DNA of 64,000 nt from Anaerocolumna sp. (GTDB lineage Bacteria > Bacillota > Clostridia > Lachnospirales > Lachnospiraceae). How positions within the stretch are numbered: position 1 is the first letter of the stretch; every line of letters begins with the position of its first letter. Where the stretch lies: assembly GCA_029239975.1 (NCBI GenBank), contig JARBTX010000008.1, positions 62,001 to 126,000 on the forward strand. The letters are read 5' to 3'. Of this stretch, positions 44,690-53,647 are shown in pieces. The translations under genes and the position numbers were made by a program. The notes beneath the pieces were generated by a model. That model saw nothing but the letters and a program-made list of their open reading frames with translations, did not search any database and had not been told where the DNA came from.

Positions 44690-44752
44690 GGCTCTTTACC
44701 TAGTATTTAGCATGATTTAATTGAATCATACTTAAATACTAGATAAAGAGCC
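44690..44752 (-). terminator. Long hairpin terminator after the decayed gene
   Basis: GGCTCTTTACCTAGTATTTA pairs with TAAATACTAGATAAAGAGCC with one mismatch. On the minus strand a TTTTTT run follows. Confidence 0.75.
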
Positions 44753-44758
44753 AAAATA

Positions 44759-45297
44759 TTAAGATTTGATATACGCATTATCTAATCTTATTATCTTATT
44801 AAATTTTCTTTTTCTATTCAAGTTCTTGAATTTTTTTTGAATTGTTTTAAAGGCTTCATAAAAGCTAGTTGGAATTTCGACTGTAGAATATGCCTGGGCT
44901 ATTTTATACCTTTCAGATTCTCCCTTAAGTGTTATAAATATATTCTTACTAGTTTAAGTCCACCTTCCAAAATCCCAATTTCAACATTTTCTATATTGGA
45001 AAAAGAGAAAATCTGAATATTATCGTATGCAGATAAAACATATTCCTCTGTAATAATCAGTTTCCATTCCTTAAATTGTTCCGTATCCACTTTCTCTAAC
45101 TGTACATATGAAATGTCGTTTGAAATTCCTTTACAATCTTATTATCTCTGTCTACAAAAACCGTCAACCCATTCTTGTGTAACTTCTCAATTGCCATAAA
45201 ATTCAGGCTTTTGAAGTAATCCAAATTTAGAGTGGAACTCACTATCTTTTAACTTAGGCAGTTTTTTGAATAAATCCATCATATTAATTTCTCTCAT
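44759..45297 (-). pseudogene. Decayed gene of unknown family
   Basis: The minus strand holds several protein-like frames that continue one another through frameshifts and one early stop: MMDLFKKLPKLKDSEFHSKF, then HKNGLTVFVDRDNKIVKEF, then KVDTEQFKEWKLIITEEYVL and SAYDNIQIFSFSNIENVEIG, then ITLKGESERYKIAQAYSTVE and SFYEAFKTIQKKFKNLNRKR to a stop at 44759. The whole would be about 175 residues. No family was recognised. A terminator follows directly, which supports a former gene. Confidence 0.7.
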
Positions 45298-45611
45298 TTT
45301 ATCATACGTATATAAACTTATGAATTATAAAGGTATTTTGTAACCACTTTTTGCATTTACATACTTCATATTTTCAGTAGTGATAGAGTGCTTTATTTTT
45401 CATTTTAGCCTATTATAATATATAGGCGTATATTGTGATATCATTTGACCATTGAAACATCCTTAAAAGCCATTTTTTAGCGGCTCCGAAGGCTCTTGCT
45501 TCATTATAGCCAATTGAAAAATCAAACAAATGGATTCGCCTACTTTTGATTAAGGACAGCTTGAGCTGCCCTCAAAGAAAACATAGTAATACCCTGTTTT
45601 TCCAAAATAAA
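45298..45611. other. Intergenic gap, no gene recognised
   Basis: Contains a lone arm of the GATAGAGTGCTT terminator near 45384 and a short palindrome (CAGCTTGAGCTG) near 45548. No coding sense or T-run terminator for the GNAT gene was clear. Confidence 0.4.
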
Positions 45612-46100
45612 TTATTTCTTATTTAGTTTTAGAACTGACACAATTTCATCTTCGCACATCTCACCATTCTCATGAAACCCTACAGAAGAATAAAGTTTTT
45701 TTGCAACTACATTTTCAGGTTCATAGGAAAGCCAGCAATAATCCGCATTACCGCAAGGCATTGATTCTATGTATTGCAATGATGCTAATAATGCTTTCCT
45801 TCCAATTCCTTGGTGCTGATATTTATTATCAATCATAAAACGCCAAATGCAATAATTGTTTTGAGCAATTACCGGCTCATCTTCGTCACCGGTTGTACCA
45901 TATCCAAACATAACAAATCCGACAAGGCAATCCTCATCATATATACCAAACGGTAAAGCTACTCCACCCGAAGTGATAGTAGTATATGCTTCTATAATAC
46001 TTTCAGTATTGGTAGCTACAAAATTCTCCTGTTCAACTGCCACCGACAGCTTAATTACCTTCCATACATTTTCAGAATCAATCTTACGTAATTCTATCAT
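45612..46100 (-). CDS. GNAT family N-acetyltransferase
   Basis: 162 residues, full GNAT fold. The acetyl-CoA loop is seen in YQHQGIGRKALLASL, followed by the conserved C-terminal AKKLYSSVGFHENGE. Similar to spermidine/diamine or small-molecule acetyltransferases (PaiA/SpeG-like), but the acceptor is not known. GGAGG lies before the ATG. It appears to be monocistronic. A C-terminal fragment of a related gene is at 36596-36695. Confidence 0.85.
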   Translation of the reverse strand: MIELRKIDSENVWKVIKLSVAVEQENFVATNTESIIEAYTTITSGGVALPFGIYDEDCLVGFVMFGYGTTGDEDEPVIAQNNYCIWRFMIDNKYQHQGIGRKALLASLQYIESMPCGNADYCWLSYEPENVVAKKLYSSVGFHENGEMCEDEIVSVLKLNKK

Positions 46101-46361
46101 ATATACCTCCCCAAATTCCTGTTTTTTAGTATATTCATCAATTCACGATTGTAAGCCACTATATCATTATATTACCTAAATGAGGCTGTAATATAAAATA
46201 TAAGTCAATTATCTCAAACAGATTCGTAATATAATAAAATTGTATAATAAAAGGTTATACAATTCAACCATAGTATGTAAATATTGGTTTTTAAATAATA
46301 TTTAAAAAGAAATGAATCTCATACACAATAAGAGAATATAGTAAAGTGTTACAGCCTAAAA
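46101..46361. other. Intergenic gap with one inverted repeat
   Basis: AT-rich. AATTGTATAA (46238-46247) and TTATACAATT (46255-46264) form a perfect 10-bp inverted repeat, about 140 bp upstream of the GNAT start; it could be an operator or a chance product of AT-rich sequence. Nothing else was seen. Confidence 0.4.
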
Positions 46362-46397
46362 ATAAAACACCCTACCACTTTACATGATAGGGTGCCT
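46362..46397 (-). terminator. Terminator of ppdK
   Basis: Stem CACCCTA/TAGGGTG extended by weaker pairs, with TTTTATTTTT after it on the minus strand. It is about 75 bp after the ppdK stop. Confidence 0.75.
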
Positions 46398-46469
46398 TCT
46401 ATTTCTACATAGTTACTCAATACAGTTTCACCTAAGTTAAACCATAGAAAAACATTGTAACTTCAATTA

Positions 46470-49094
46470 TTATTTTTTAGCATTTAATACAGCTTGAGCT
46501 GCTGCTAATCTTGCGATTGGCACACGGAATGGTGAGCAAGATACATAGTTAAGACCTACATTGTGACAGAATTCAACAGTTGAAGGATCTCCACCGTGTT
46601 CTCCACAGATACCTAACTTGATGTTTGGTCTTGCAGTACGTCCTTTTTCAGATGCCATTTTAACAAGTTGGCCAACACCATCTTGATCTAATCTAGCAAA
46701 TGGATCAGATTCGAAAATCTTAGTTGTATAGTATGAATCTAAGAATTTACCAGCGTCATCACGGGAGAAACCGAATGTCATCTGAGTTAAATCGTTAGTA
46801 CCGAAGGAGAAGAATTCTGCTTCTTCAGCGATTTCGTCAGCTAATAATGCAGCACGAGGAATTTCGATCATTGTACCGATGTGGTATTCAATGTCAGATC
46901 CTTTTTCAGCTTTAACAGCTTCAGCTGTTTCAACTACGATATCTTTAACGAATTTTAATTCTCTCTTTTCGCCAACTAATGGGATCATGATTTCAGGAAC
47001 GATATCAAAACCTTTTTCTTGTTTCACTTCGATAGCTGCTTCCATAACTGCTCTTGTTTGCATTCTAGCAATTTCAGGGTAAGTTACAGCAAGACGGCAA
47101 CCTCTGTGTCCCATCATAGGGTTGAATTCGTGTAAGGAATCACAAACAGCTTTTACTTCTTCTACAGAAAGACCCATATCTTTAGCTAATGCTGCGATAT
47201 CGTCTTCTTCTGTTGGAACGAATTCATGTAATGGTGGATCTAAGAAACGGATAGTAACTGGTCTACCTTCCATGACTTCGTATAAGCCTTTGAAATCTCC
47301 TTTTTGGAAAGGAATTAATTCGTTAAGAGCTTCTTCTCTAGCTTCAACAGTCTTAGAAAGAATCATCTTTCTGATCTTGTGAATTCTTTCGCCTTCAAAG
47401 AACATGTGCTCTGTACGGCAAAGACCAATACCTTCAGCACCAAATTTAATTGCGTTAGCTGCATCTGCAGGAGTATCTGCATTTGTTCTAACTTTTAATG
47501 TTCTGATTTCATCAGCCCATGTCATAATTCTATCAAAGTTACCGCTGATAGCAGCTTCTACAGTTGGGATATCTCCGATGTAGATGTTACCAGTAGAACC
47601 GTCAAGTGAGATATAATCTCCTTCTTTAACAGTATTTCCAGCGATAGTAAAGAATTTTTCTTCTTCGTTGATGTTAATTTCACCACAACCAGATACACAA
47701 GCAGTTCCCATACCACGAGCAACTACTGCTGCGTGAGATGTCATACCACCACGTACTGTTAAGATACCTTCAGCTGCATGCATACCTTCGATATCTTCTG
47801 GAGATGTTTCAAGACGAACAAGGATAACTCTTTCGCCTTTTTCATGATGATTTTTAGCGTCTTCAGCTGTAAAGTATACTTTACCTGCTGCTGCACCAGG
47901 AGAAGCTGGAAGAGCTTTACCAACTGGTTTAGCTTCTTTAAGAGCTTTAACATCAAATCCTGGATGTAATAATTGATCTAAAGATTTAGCTTCAATTCTT
48001 GCGATAGCTTGTTCTTTTGTGATCTTTCCTTCATCTACTAAATCGCAAGCGATTTGAAGAGCAGCTGGAGCTGTTCTCTTACCATTACGAGTTTGTAAGA
48101 AGTAAAGTTTTTTATCTTCAATTGTGAATTCCATATCTTGCATATCTTTGTAGTGATTTTCAAGTAAGTTAGCAATTCTCATGAATTCATTAAATACTTC
48201 TGGCATATCTTCTTCAAGCTTTGTGATAGGAAGTGGAGTTCTGATACCAGCAACTACGTCTTCACCTTGAGCGTTGATTAAATATTCACCATAGATTTTA
48301 GCTTCACCAGTAGATGGGTTACGAGTAAATGCAACACCAGTTCCGGAAGTTTCACCCATGTTACCAAATACCATTGCTTGAACGTTAACAGCTGTACCCC
48401 AATCACCAGGGATATCATTCATTCTTCTATAATAGATAGCACGAGGGTTGTCCCATGAACGGAATACTGCAGTAATTGCTTCAATTAACTGTTCCTTTGG
48501 TTCTTGTGGGAAATCTGTACCTTTTTCTTGTTTGTATAATGCTTTGTAATGCTCGATTACTTCTTTTAAATCATCAGCAGAAAGTTCAGTGTCATAGTGA
48601 ACACCTTTCTTTTCTTTGATTTCATCTAAAACTCTTTCGAATTTAGCTTTGCTGATTTCCATAACTACATCAGAGAACATTTGAATAAATCTTCTGTATG
48701 AGTCATAAGCGAATCTAGGGTTTCCAGTTTTCTTAGCGAAACCTTCAACAGCTGCATCAGTTAAACCTAAGTTAAGGATTGTATCCATCATACCAGGCAT
48801 GGATGCTCTTGCTCCAGAACGAACTGATACTAATAAAGGATTTTCAGTATCACCGAATTTTTTTCCTTGTTGTTCTTCAAGAAGCTTTAATGAATCGAAA
48901 ATCTGACCTCTGATTTCGTCAGTTATTTTTTTACCACTCTTATAGTAGTCAGTACAAGCTTCTGTTGTTACGATAAAGCCTTGTGGAATTGGAAGTCCTA
49001 AGTTAGTCATTTCTGCTAAGTTAGCACCTTTACCACCAAGCAGATTTTTCATGTCTGCTTTACCTTCTTCAAACAAATATACCCATTTTGCCAT
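46470..49094 (-). CDS. ppdK: Pyruvate, phosphate dikinase
   Basis: 874 residues, full length for PPDK. Nucleotide-binding N-domain starts VYLFEEGKADMKNLLGGKGAN; the phosphohistidine domain has the catalytic His in GGMTSHAAVVARGMGTACV; the PEP/pyruvate barrel has GLCRTEHMFF, MGHRGCRLAV, SFGTNDLTQMTFGF and CGEHGGDP. It converts pyruvate, ATP and phosphate to PEP, AMP and PPi and back, a central glycolytic step in these PPi-using clostridia. Codon use is strongly biased to the preferred set, as in highly expressed genes. Confidence 0.97.
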   Translation of the reverse strand: MAKWVYLFEEGKADMKNLLGGKGANLAEMTNLGLPIPQGFIVTTEACTDYYKSGKKITDEIRGQIFDSLKLLEEQQGKKFGDTENPLLVSVRSGARASMPGMMDTILNLGLTDAAVEGFAKKTGNPRFAYDSYRRFIQMFSDVVMEISKAKFERVLDEIKEKKGVHYDTELSADDLKEVIEHYKALYKQEKGTDFPQEPKEQLIEAITAVFRSWDNPRAIYYRRMNDIPGDWGTAVNVQAMVFGNMGETSGTGVAFTRNPSTGEAKIYGEYLINAQGEDVVAGIRTPLPITKLEEDMPEVFNEFMRIANLLENHYKDMQDMEFTIEDKKLYFLQTRNGKRTAPAALQIACDLVDEGKITKEQAIARIEAKSLDQLLHPGFDVKALKEAKPVGKALPASPGAAAGKVYFTAEDAKNHHEKGERVILVRLETSPEDIEGMHAAEGILTVRGGMTSHAAVVARGMGTACVSGCGEININEEEKFFTIAGNTVKEGDYISLDGSTGNIYIGDIPTVEAAISGNFDRIMTWADEIRTLKVRTNADTPADAANAIKFGAEGIGLCRTEHMFFEGERIHKIRKMILSKTVEAREEALNELIPFQKGDFKGLYEVMEGRPVTIRFLDPPLHEFVPTEEDDIAALAKDMGLSVEEVKAVCDSLHEFNPMMGHRGCRLAVTYPEIARMQTRAVMEAAIEVKQEKGFDIVPEIMIPLVGEKRELKFVKDIVVETAEAVKAEKGSDIEYHIGTMIEIPRAALLADEIAEEAEFFSFGTNDLTQMTFGFSRDDAGKFLDSYYTTKIFESDPFARLDQDGVGQLVKMASEKGRTARPNIKLGICGEHGGDPSTVEFCHNVGLNYVSCSPFRVPIARLAAAQAVLNAKK

Positions 49095-49260
49095 TTTAGT
49101 AATTTACCTCCTAAAATTTTTTCATTTTTTGACTTTTCTAGTCGCCATTTAACATTATATCATAACTTTTCTAAATAAGGAAATATTTTTTTATGTTTTT
49201 AAAATTTGGTTTAAATGCCAAAAAACACATAGAATTTTAGCAATTTATACACATTTTGCA

Positions 49261-50649
49261 TTAAAAATCAAATTTATCTTCAAAATATGTTTTTAAATCA
49301 GCTATTTTAACTCTAACTTGTTCCATGGTATCTCTATCACGAACTGTTACAGATTCATCTGTTTCTGATTCAAAATCATAAGTAATACAGAATGGAGTGC
49401 CAATTTCATCTTGTCTTCTATAGCGTTTACCAATATTACCTCTGTCGTCAAATTCGCAATTATATATTTTGCTTAAATCTGTAAAGATTTTTTCAGCACC
49501 TTCGGATAATTTTTTAGATAATGGTAATATACCAACTTTAACTGGTGCTAAAGCAGGGTGGAAATGTAGAACGGTACGTACATCTCCTTCACCTAAATCT
49601 TCTTCATCGTAGGCTGCACAAAGGAATGCTAGAGTAACTCTATCTGCTCCTAAAGAAGGTTCAATAACATATGGTACATATTTGATTTTCTTTTCATCAT
49701 CAAAATATGCCATATCTTCTTTCGATACATTTTGATGTTGCGTTAAATCATAGTCAGTTCTATCAGCAATTCCCCATAATTCACCCCAGCCAAATGGGAA
49801 AAGGAATTCAATATCTGTTGTTGCTTTACTATAGAAAGATAATTCTGCAGCATCATGGTCACGAATTCTCATCTCATCATCTTTCATACCAAGAGCTTTT
49901 AACCAATTAATACAAAATTGTTTCCAATAAGCAAACCATTCTAAATCAGTATCTGGCTCACAGAAAAATTCTAATTCCATCTGCTCAAACTCTCTAGTTC
50001 TAAAAGTAAAGTTACCAGGAGTAATTTCATTACGGAATGATTTACCTACTTGTCCAATACCAAACGGTATCTTCTTTCTTGAAGTTCTTTGTACATTTTT
50101 AAAATTAACAAAGATACCTTGTGCAGTTTCAGGTCTTAAGTAAACTACATTCTTTGCATCTTCTGTAACACCTTGAAAAGTTTTAAACATTAAATTAAAT
50201 TGACGAATGTCAGTAAAATTATGTTTTCCACATGTAGGACAACTTATTCTATGTTCTTCAATATATTTCGCCATATCTTCATGAGACCATGCATCAACGG
50301 AACCTTCTAATTCAATGTTATTTTCATGAGCATAATCTTCAATGATTTTATCTGCTCTAAATCTTTCATGGCATTCTTTACAATCCATCAAAGGATCAGA
50401 AAAACTTCCAAGATGTCCGGAAGCTACCCATGTTTGTGGATTCATTAAAATCGCACAATCAACACCTACATTATATGGATTTTGTTGAATAAACTTTGAC
50501 CACCATGCTTTTTTCACGTTGTTTTTTAGTTCTACGCCTAGGTTACCATAATCCCATGTATTAGCAAGACCACCATAAATCTCAGAACCTGGGTACACAA
50601 AACCTCTTGCCTTCGCTAAGGCAACAATCTTTTCCATTGTTTTTTCCAT
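49261..50649 (-). CDS. glyS: Glycyl-tRNA synthetase, dimeric class II type
   Basis: 462 residues, the single-chain (alpha2) bacterial/eukaryotic type, not the GlyQ/GlyS pair. It opens [33 protein letters not shown]; a zinc-like CxxC...CxxC insertion ([16 protein letters not shown]) follows; class II motif 2 lies near [21 protein letters not shown] and motif 3 near [11 protein letters not shown]. The C-terminal anticodon domain begins near [13 protein letters not shown]. No T-box leader was found in the 114 bp upstream. Confidence 0.96.
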   Translation of the reverse strand: MEKTMEKIVALAKARGFVYPGSEIYGGLANTWDYGNLGVELKNNVKKAWWSKFIQQNPYNVGVDCAILMNPQTWVASGHLGSFSDPLMDCKECHERFRADKIIEDYAHENNIELEGSVDAWSHEDMAKYIEEHRISCPTCGKHNFTDIRQFNLMFKTFQGVTEDAKNVVYLRPETAQGIFVNFKNVQRTSRKKIPFGIGQVGKSFRNEITPGNFTFRTREFEQMELEFFCEPDTDLEWFAYWKQFCINWLKALGMKDDEMRIRDHDAAELSFYSKATTDIEFLFPFGWGELWGIADRTDYDLTQHQNVSKEDMAYFDDEKKIKYVPYVIEPSLGADRVTLAFLCAAYDEEDLGEGDVRTVLHFHPALAPVKVGILPLSKKLSEGAEKIFTDLSKIYNCEFDDRGNIGKRYRRQDEIGTPFCITYDFESETDESVTVRDRDTMEQVRVKIADLKTYFEDKFDF

Positions 50650-50763
50650 ATTAATCCTCCATTCTATCTAAAAACTGCGCATTTGGGCATCAGCACATTC
50701 CCATCTGCCACTTCTAGTCCTTATATGTTAACAACCATTGGTTGTAACTCACAATTTTAATAA

Positions 50764-51363
50764 TTAAGGTTTATAAATAATAACTGTCTCACCTTCAGCT
50801 GCTGTTTGCATTTTTGATTTACTAATCAATGCACCTTCTGAATAATACTTTATTGTACCATCAACCAAAACATCGGTATTTTCATTCAGTACTAATACCT
50901 TATATTTACCATTTTTTAATGCTACATCTTTTGATATATAGGAACTATCTGATGCATTAACAAAAACATCTGGTAGTGTAAGATCACTGCTCTTGGCTTC
51001 TTCCGCTGTTAGTAGGTTTGCTTCTACCTTATTAAAGGTTTTATAATGATCTATATTGGAGAAATTTAATATCAATACAGCATCACCATCTTTTTGCTCG
51101 AGAGAATTTAATGTAATCGCATTTTCCCCATTCGTTTGATTGTATTTATTAATATTTTCTGTGATAAATGTATTTAATTCTGTAAGATTATAATAAGATT
51201 TATCGAATACTTCTACAGTAGCAGCTTGTATAGTTCCATCATTTTTAACTAAAATTGTGTTTGTTTTAACATCTTCATCTGTAATTACTATATCTTTTCT
51301 TTTACAGCCAACCATTAAAATAAAACAAATGGTCAACATTGTATAAAGAGTTATTTTCTTCAT
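50764..51363 (-). CDS. Hypothetical lipoprotein
   Basis: 199 residues. Lipoprotein signal MKKITLYTMLTICFILMVGC followed by charged residues. The mature part (VKNDGTIQAATVEVFDKSYY, LTLPDVFVNASDSSY, ...GALISKSKMQTAAEGE) is beta-rich and fits no family known to me; it has the look of small clostridial lipoproteins found next to recO. It lies between recO and glyS on the same strand. Confidence 0.75.
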   Translation of the reverse strand: MKKITLYTMLTICFILMVGCKRKDIVITDEDVKTNTILVKNDGTIQAATVEVFDKSYYNLTELNTFITENINKYNQTNGENAITLNSLEQKDGDAVLILNFSNIDHYKTFNKVEANLLTAEEAKSSDLTLPDVFVNASDSSYISKDVALKNGKYKVLVLNENTDVLVDGTIKYYSEGALISKSKMQTAAEGETVIIYKP

Positions 51364-51446
51364 TATTTGGATCCTCCATCTAAACTTGTTATAAGTTTTT
51401 TACCATTGTAACCTTAATTAGGATTATTTTCAACAGAATTTTGAAT

Positions 51447-52208
51447 TTAGAATAGCTTTTCTAATAATTCTAAAGATTTCATCTTTCTATCTACATAAAG
51501 AATTTTATAACTTTCCATACATTTCTGTAATTCATATAATACTTCATTTGAAACAGTAAACGTGTATAATTTCTCAATGGTAGAAGTGATTATGTATTGC
51601 ATGGTATAAATAGTTGAATCACTTACTTTTATAAGGTTAGTATTAGTCTTTGCACACACTTTACATACTATTCCACCTGCACTACTATTAAAGTAGAGAC
51701 AATCATTCGTACTCTTACAACTAACGCATTGAAAGACTTCTGGTGCTTCACCATTTAATGTTAGAATTTTCAGCTCATATATACGCCTTACAAGTTGCTT
51801 ACCAATAGTTTCTTGTGATAATGCACGTAACGATTGATATAGTAGTTTTAGAATTTCTGTACTATCTTCATTCTCATTGGTAAAATAATCAGCTAGCTCA
51901 CAAAAATATAAACCATAATAAGCTGCCTCTAAATCTTTTCTTAACTCTTCGAAGTAATTCGAAATATCAACCGATACAATGTTATAAGAATTTCTTCCTT
52001 CATATAACATAAATTCTCCGAAGGAAAATGGTTGGCTGCATGCCAAAAAGGCACTATTTGGTTTTCTAGCGCCTTTGGCAAATGCAGTAATTTTTCCACG
52101 TTCTTTCGTTAATATAACCAATCGTTTATCATACTCTCCAATTGGCATGGCTGATAAGACTATCCCCGTCACAGGTGATGCTATCACCACGGTATCCACC
52201 TTCTTCAT
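51447..52208 (-). CDS. recO: DNA repair protein RecO
   Basis: 253 residues in the longest frame. N-terminal OB fold (VTGIVLSAMPIGEYDKRLVILTKERGKITAFAKGARK) and the four-cysteine zinc site CVSCKSTNDC...CKVCAK. It helps RecA load during gap repair. The start is uncertain: the ATG at 52208 has no good ribosome binding site, while a GTG six codons later has AAGGTGG at good spacing, and RecO proteins usually start close to VTGIVL. It overlaps the yqzL-like gene. Confidence 0.93.
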   Translation of the reverse strand: MKKVDTVVIASPVTGIVLSAMPIGEYDKRLVILTKERGKITAFAKGARKPNSAFLACSQPFSFGEFMLYEGRNSYNIVSVDISNYFEELRKDLEAAYYGLYFCELADYFTNENEDSTEILKLLYQSLRALSQETIGKQLVRRIYELKILTLNGEAPEVFQCVSCKSTNDCLYFNSSAGGIVCKVCAKTNTNLIKVSDSTIYTMQYIITSTIEKLYTFTVSNEVLYELQKCMESYKILYVDRKMKSLELLEKLF

Positions 52209-52320
52209 TTTCTTTTGCTATATATTGTGTACTCTCTTCTGATGTACACGCAATATAATTTAAGTAATCAGATATATTTCCTGTTTTAGCAAATCTGTCC
52301 CAATAGTTTATATTTTTCAT
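52129..52320 (-). CDS. YqzL-like small protein
   Basis: 63 residues. WDRFAKTGNISDYLNYIA matches the pattern of Bacillus YqzL (W-x-x-F-x-x-TGNI-x-x-YL), which also sits between era and recO. AAGGGGG lies seven bases before the ATG. Its last part overlaps the recO start in another frame by up to 80 bp, which is unusual; YqzL itself is shorter (under 50 residues). Function is unknown. The gene order era-yqzL-recO supports the call. Confidence 0.75.
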   Translation of the reverse strand: MKNINYWDRFAKTGNISDYLNYIACTSEESTQYIAKENEEGGYRGDSITCDGDSLISHANWRV

Positions 52321-52480
52321 AGATATGCCCCCTTCTAAATGGAAGAAATAAAATATATGTTACGCTTATATTTTTTCCAATCGGCAACATTCTAAACTGA
52401 TAAGAATATCCCAGAAAAAAATGAGTAAAAGGGTCTTGACAAAATTAAGCTTTTGATTATTCTTATAATTTCTACTTTAT

Positions 52481-53389
52481 TTACATATCTCTTTTGTTAT
52501 ATCCGTAATTACTTAAAAATAAATCACTATCTCTCCAGTCTTTTCTTACCTTAACCCAGAGCTTTAGATTTACTTTCATGTCAAGTAGATTCTCCATCTC
52601 TTGCCTTGATTGTGTACCAATTCGCTTTAACATTTCACCTTTTTTTCCGATAATAATACCCTTGTGTGAATCTCTTTCACATACGATTGTAGCATCAATG
52701 TCAATAATATCACTACCAGGTCTATCTTTCATACGATCGATTACAACTGCTATTCCATGAGGAATTTCATCTTTTAGAAGACGTAATGATTTCTCACGTA
52801 TTAATTCAGCAACAATCTGTCTCTCAGGTTGGTCAGTAATTGTATCTTCATCATAATACTGTGGACCTTCTGGTAAATGTTTTAATATAGTATCTAGCAA
52901 CAAATCTGTATTATCCCCTTTTAAAGCGGAGACGGGTACTATCTCGGTGAAGTTATAAATATCTTTATACGTATCAATAAATTTTAAGATTTCTTCTTTC
53001 TTTACTGTATCTACCTTATTAATAACTAAAATAACAGGAGTTTTTACTTTCTGAAGTTGTTCTACGATGTACTTTTCACCAGCACCAATAAAGGTGGATG
53101 GTTCTACTAACCATAGTATGACATCTACTTCATTTAAGGTACGTTCTGCTACACTGACCATATAATCGCCTAATTTATTTTTCGCTTTATGAATACCAGG
53201 GGTATCTAGGAATATGATTTGTCCCCTGTCGTCTGTATAAACTGTTTGGATACGATTTCTTGTTGTTTGTGGTTTATCCGATGTAATTGCTATCTTTTGC
53301 CCAATTAATTGATTCATCAATGTGGATTTCCCCACATTAGGACGTCCGATTAAGGTTACAAAACCGGATTTGTATTTATTTTCTGTCAT
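52481..53389 (-). CDS. era: GTPase Era
   Basis: 302 residues, full length. GTP-binding motifs: G1 GRPNVGKSTL, G3 DTPGIHKAKNKLG, G4 NKVD; G5 near SALKGDN. The C-terminal KH domain has GIIIGKKGEMLKRIG for binding the 3' end of 16S rRNA. Role: 30S ribosome assembly at the membrane. It is the first of the era-yqzL-recO group, with an AAGGAAAA-like site before the ATG. Confidence 0.96.
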   Translation of the reverse strand: MTENKYKSGFVTLIGRPNVGKSTLMNQLIGQKIAITSDKPQTTRNRIQTVYTDDRGQIIFLDTPGIHKAKNKLGDYMVSVAERTLNEVDVILWLVEPSTFIGAGEKYIVEQLQKVKTPVILVINKVDTVKKEEILKFIDTYKDIYNFTEIVPVSALKGDNTDLLLDTILKHLPEGPQYYDEDTITDQPERQIVAELIREKSLRLLKDEIPHGIAVVIDRMKDRPGSDIIDIDATIVCERDSHKGIIIGKKGEMLKRIGTQSRQEMENLLDMKVNLKLWVKVRKDWRDSDLFLSNYGYNKRDM

Positions 53390-53409
53390 GTGTTTTTCCT
53401 TTTTTCTTA

Positions 53410-53559
53410 TTAGTATTTTTGATCTAGTATCTCATAATATCGTTTTGCAATTGAATATATAGATTCAAGTGCCATAAGCCTTATATATAGTAAGTTATAA
53501 ATACGAGCACATTCTGTTCGGATGGTGAAGACAGACTGAAAGTGTTTGCCTTTTATCAC
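53410..53559 (-). other. Possible small or partial coding frame between the M16 peptidase and era
   Basis: A frame too short for the ORF track runs from a GTG to a stop: KHFQSVFTIRTECARIYNLL and then MALESIYSIAKRYYEILDQK. The residue mix is protein-like, and the frame stays open about 18 codons upstream of the GTG. There is no ATG before the internal MALES and no clear ribosome binding site, so it may be the end of a decayed gene. Confidence 0.3.
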
Positions 53560-53647
53560 TTTATGGTAAGACGAGTCCAGATGAACATGTATGCACTCAT
53601 ATTCACTTATTAATCACAATGGCTAATGACACTTGAATTCTTTATAC

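Noticed and set aside
44508-44720. 70-residue plus-strand ORF upstream of the DUF1537 operon
   Set aside because: It covers operator boxes and half of a terminator stem and has no ribosome binding site or protein-like composition.
50650-50763. T-box leader before glyS
   Set aside because: Only 114 bp are available; no T-box consensus (TGGNACCGCG) or antiterminator hairpin was seen.
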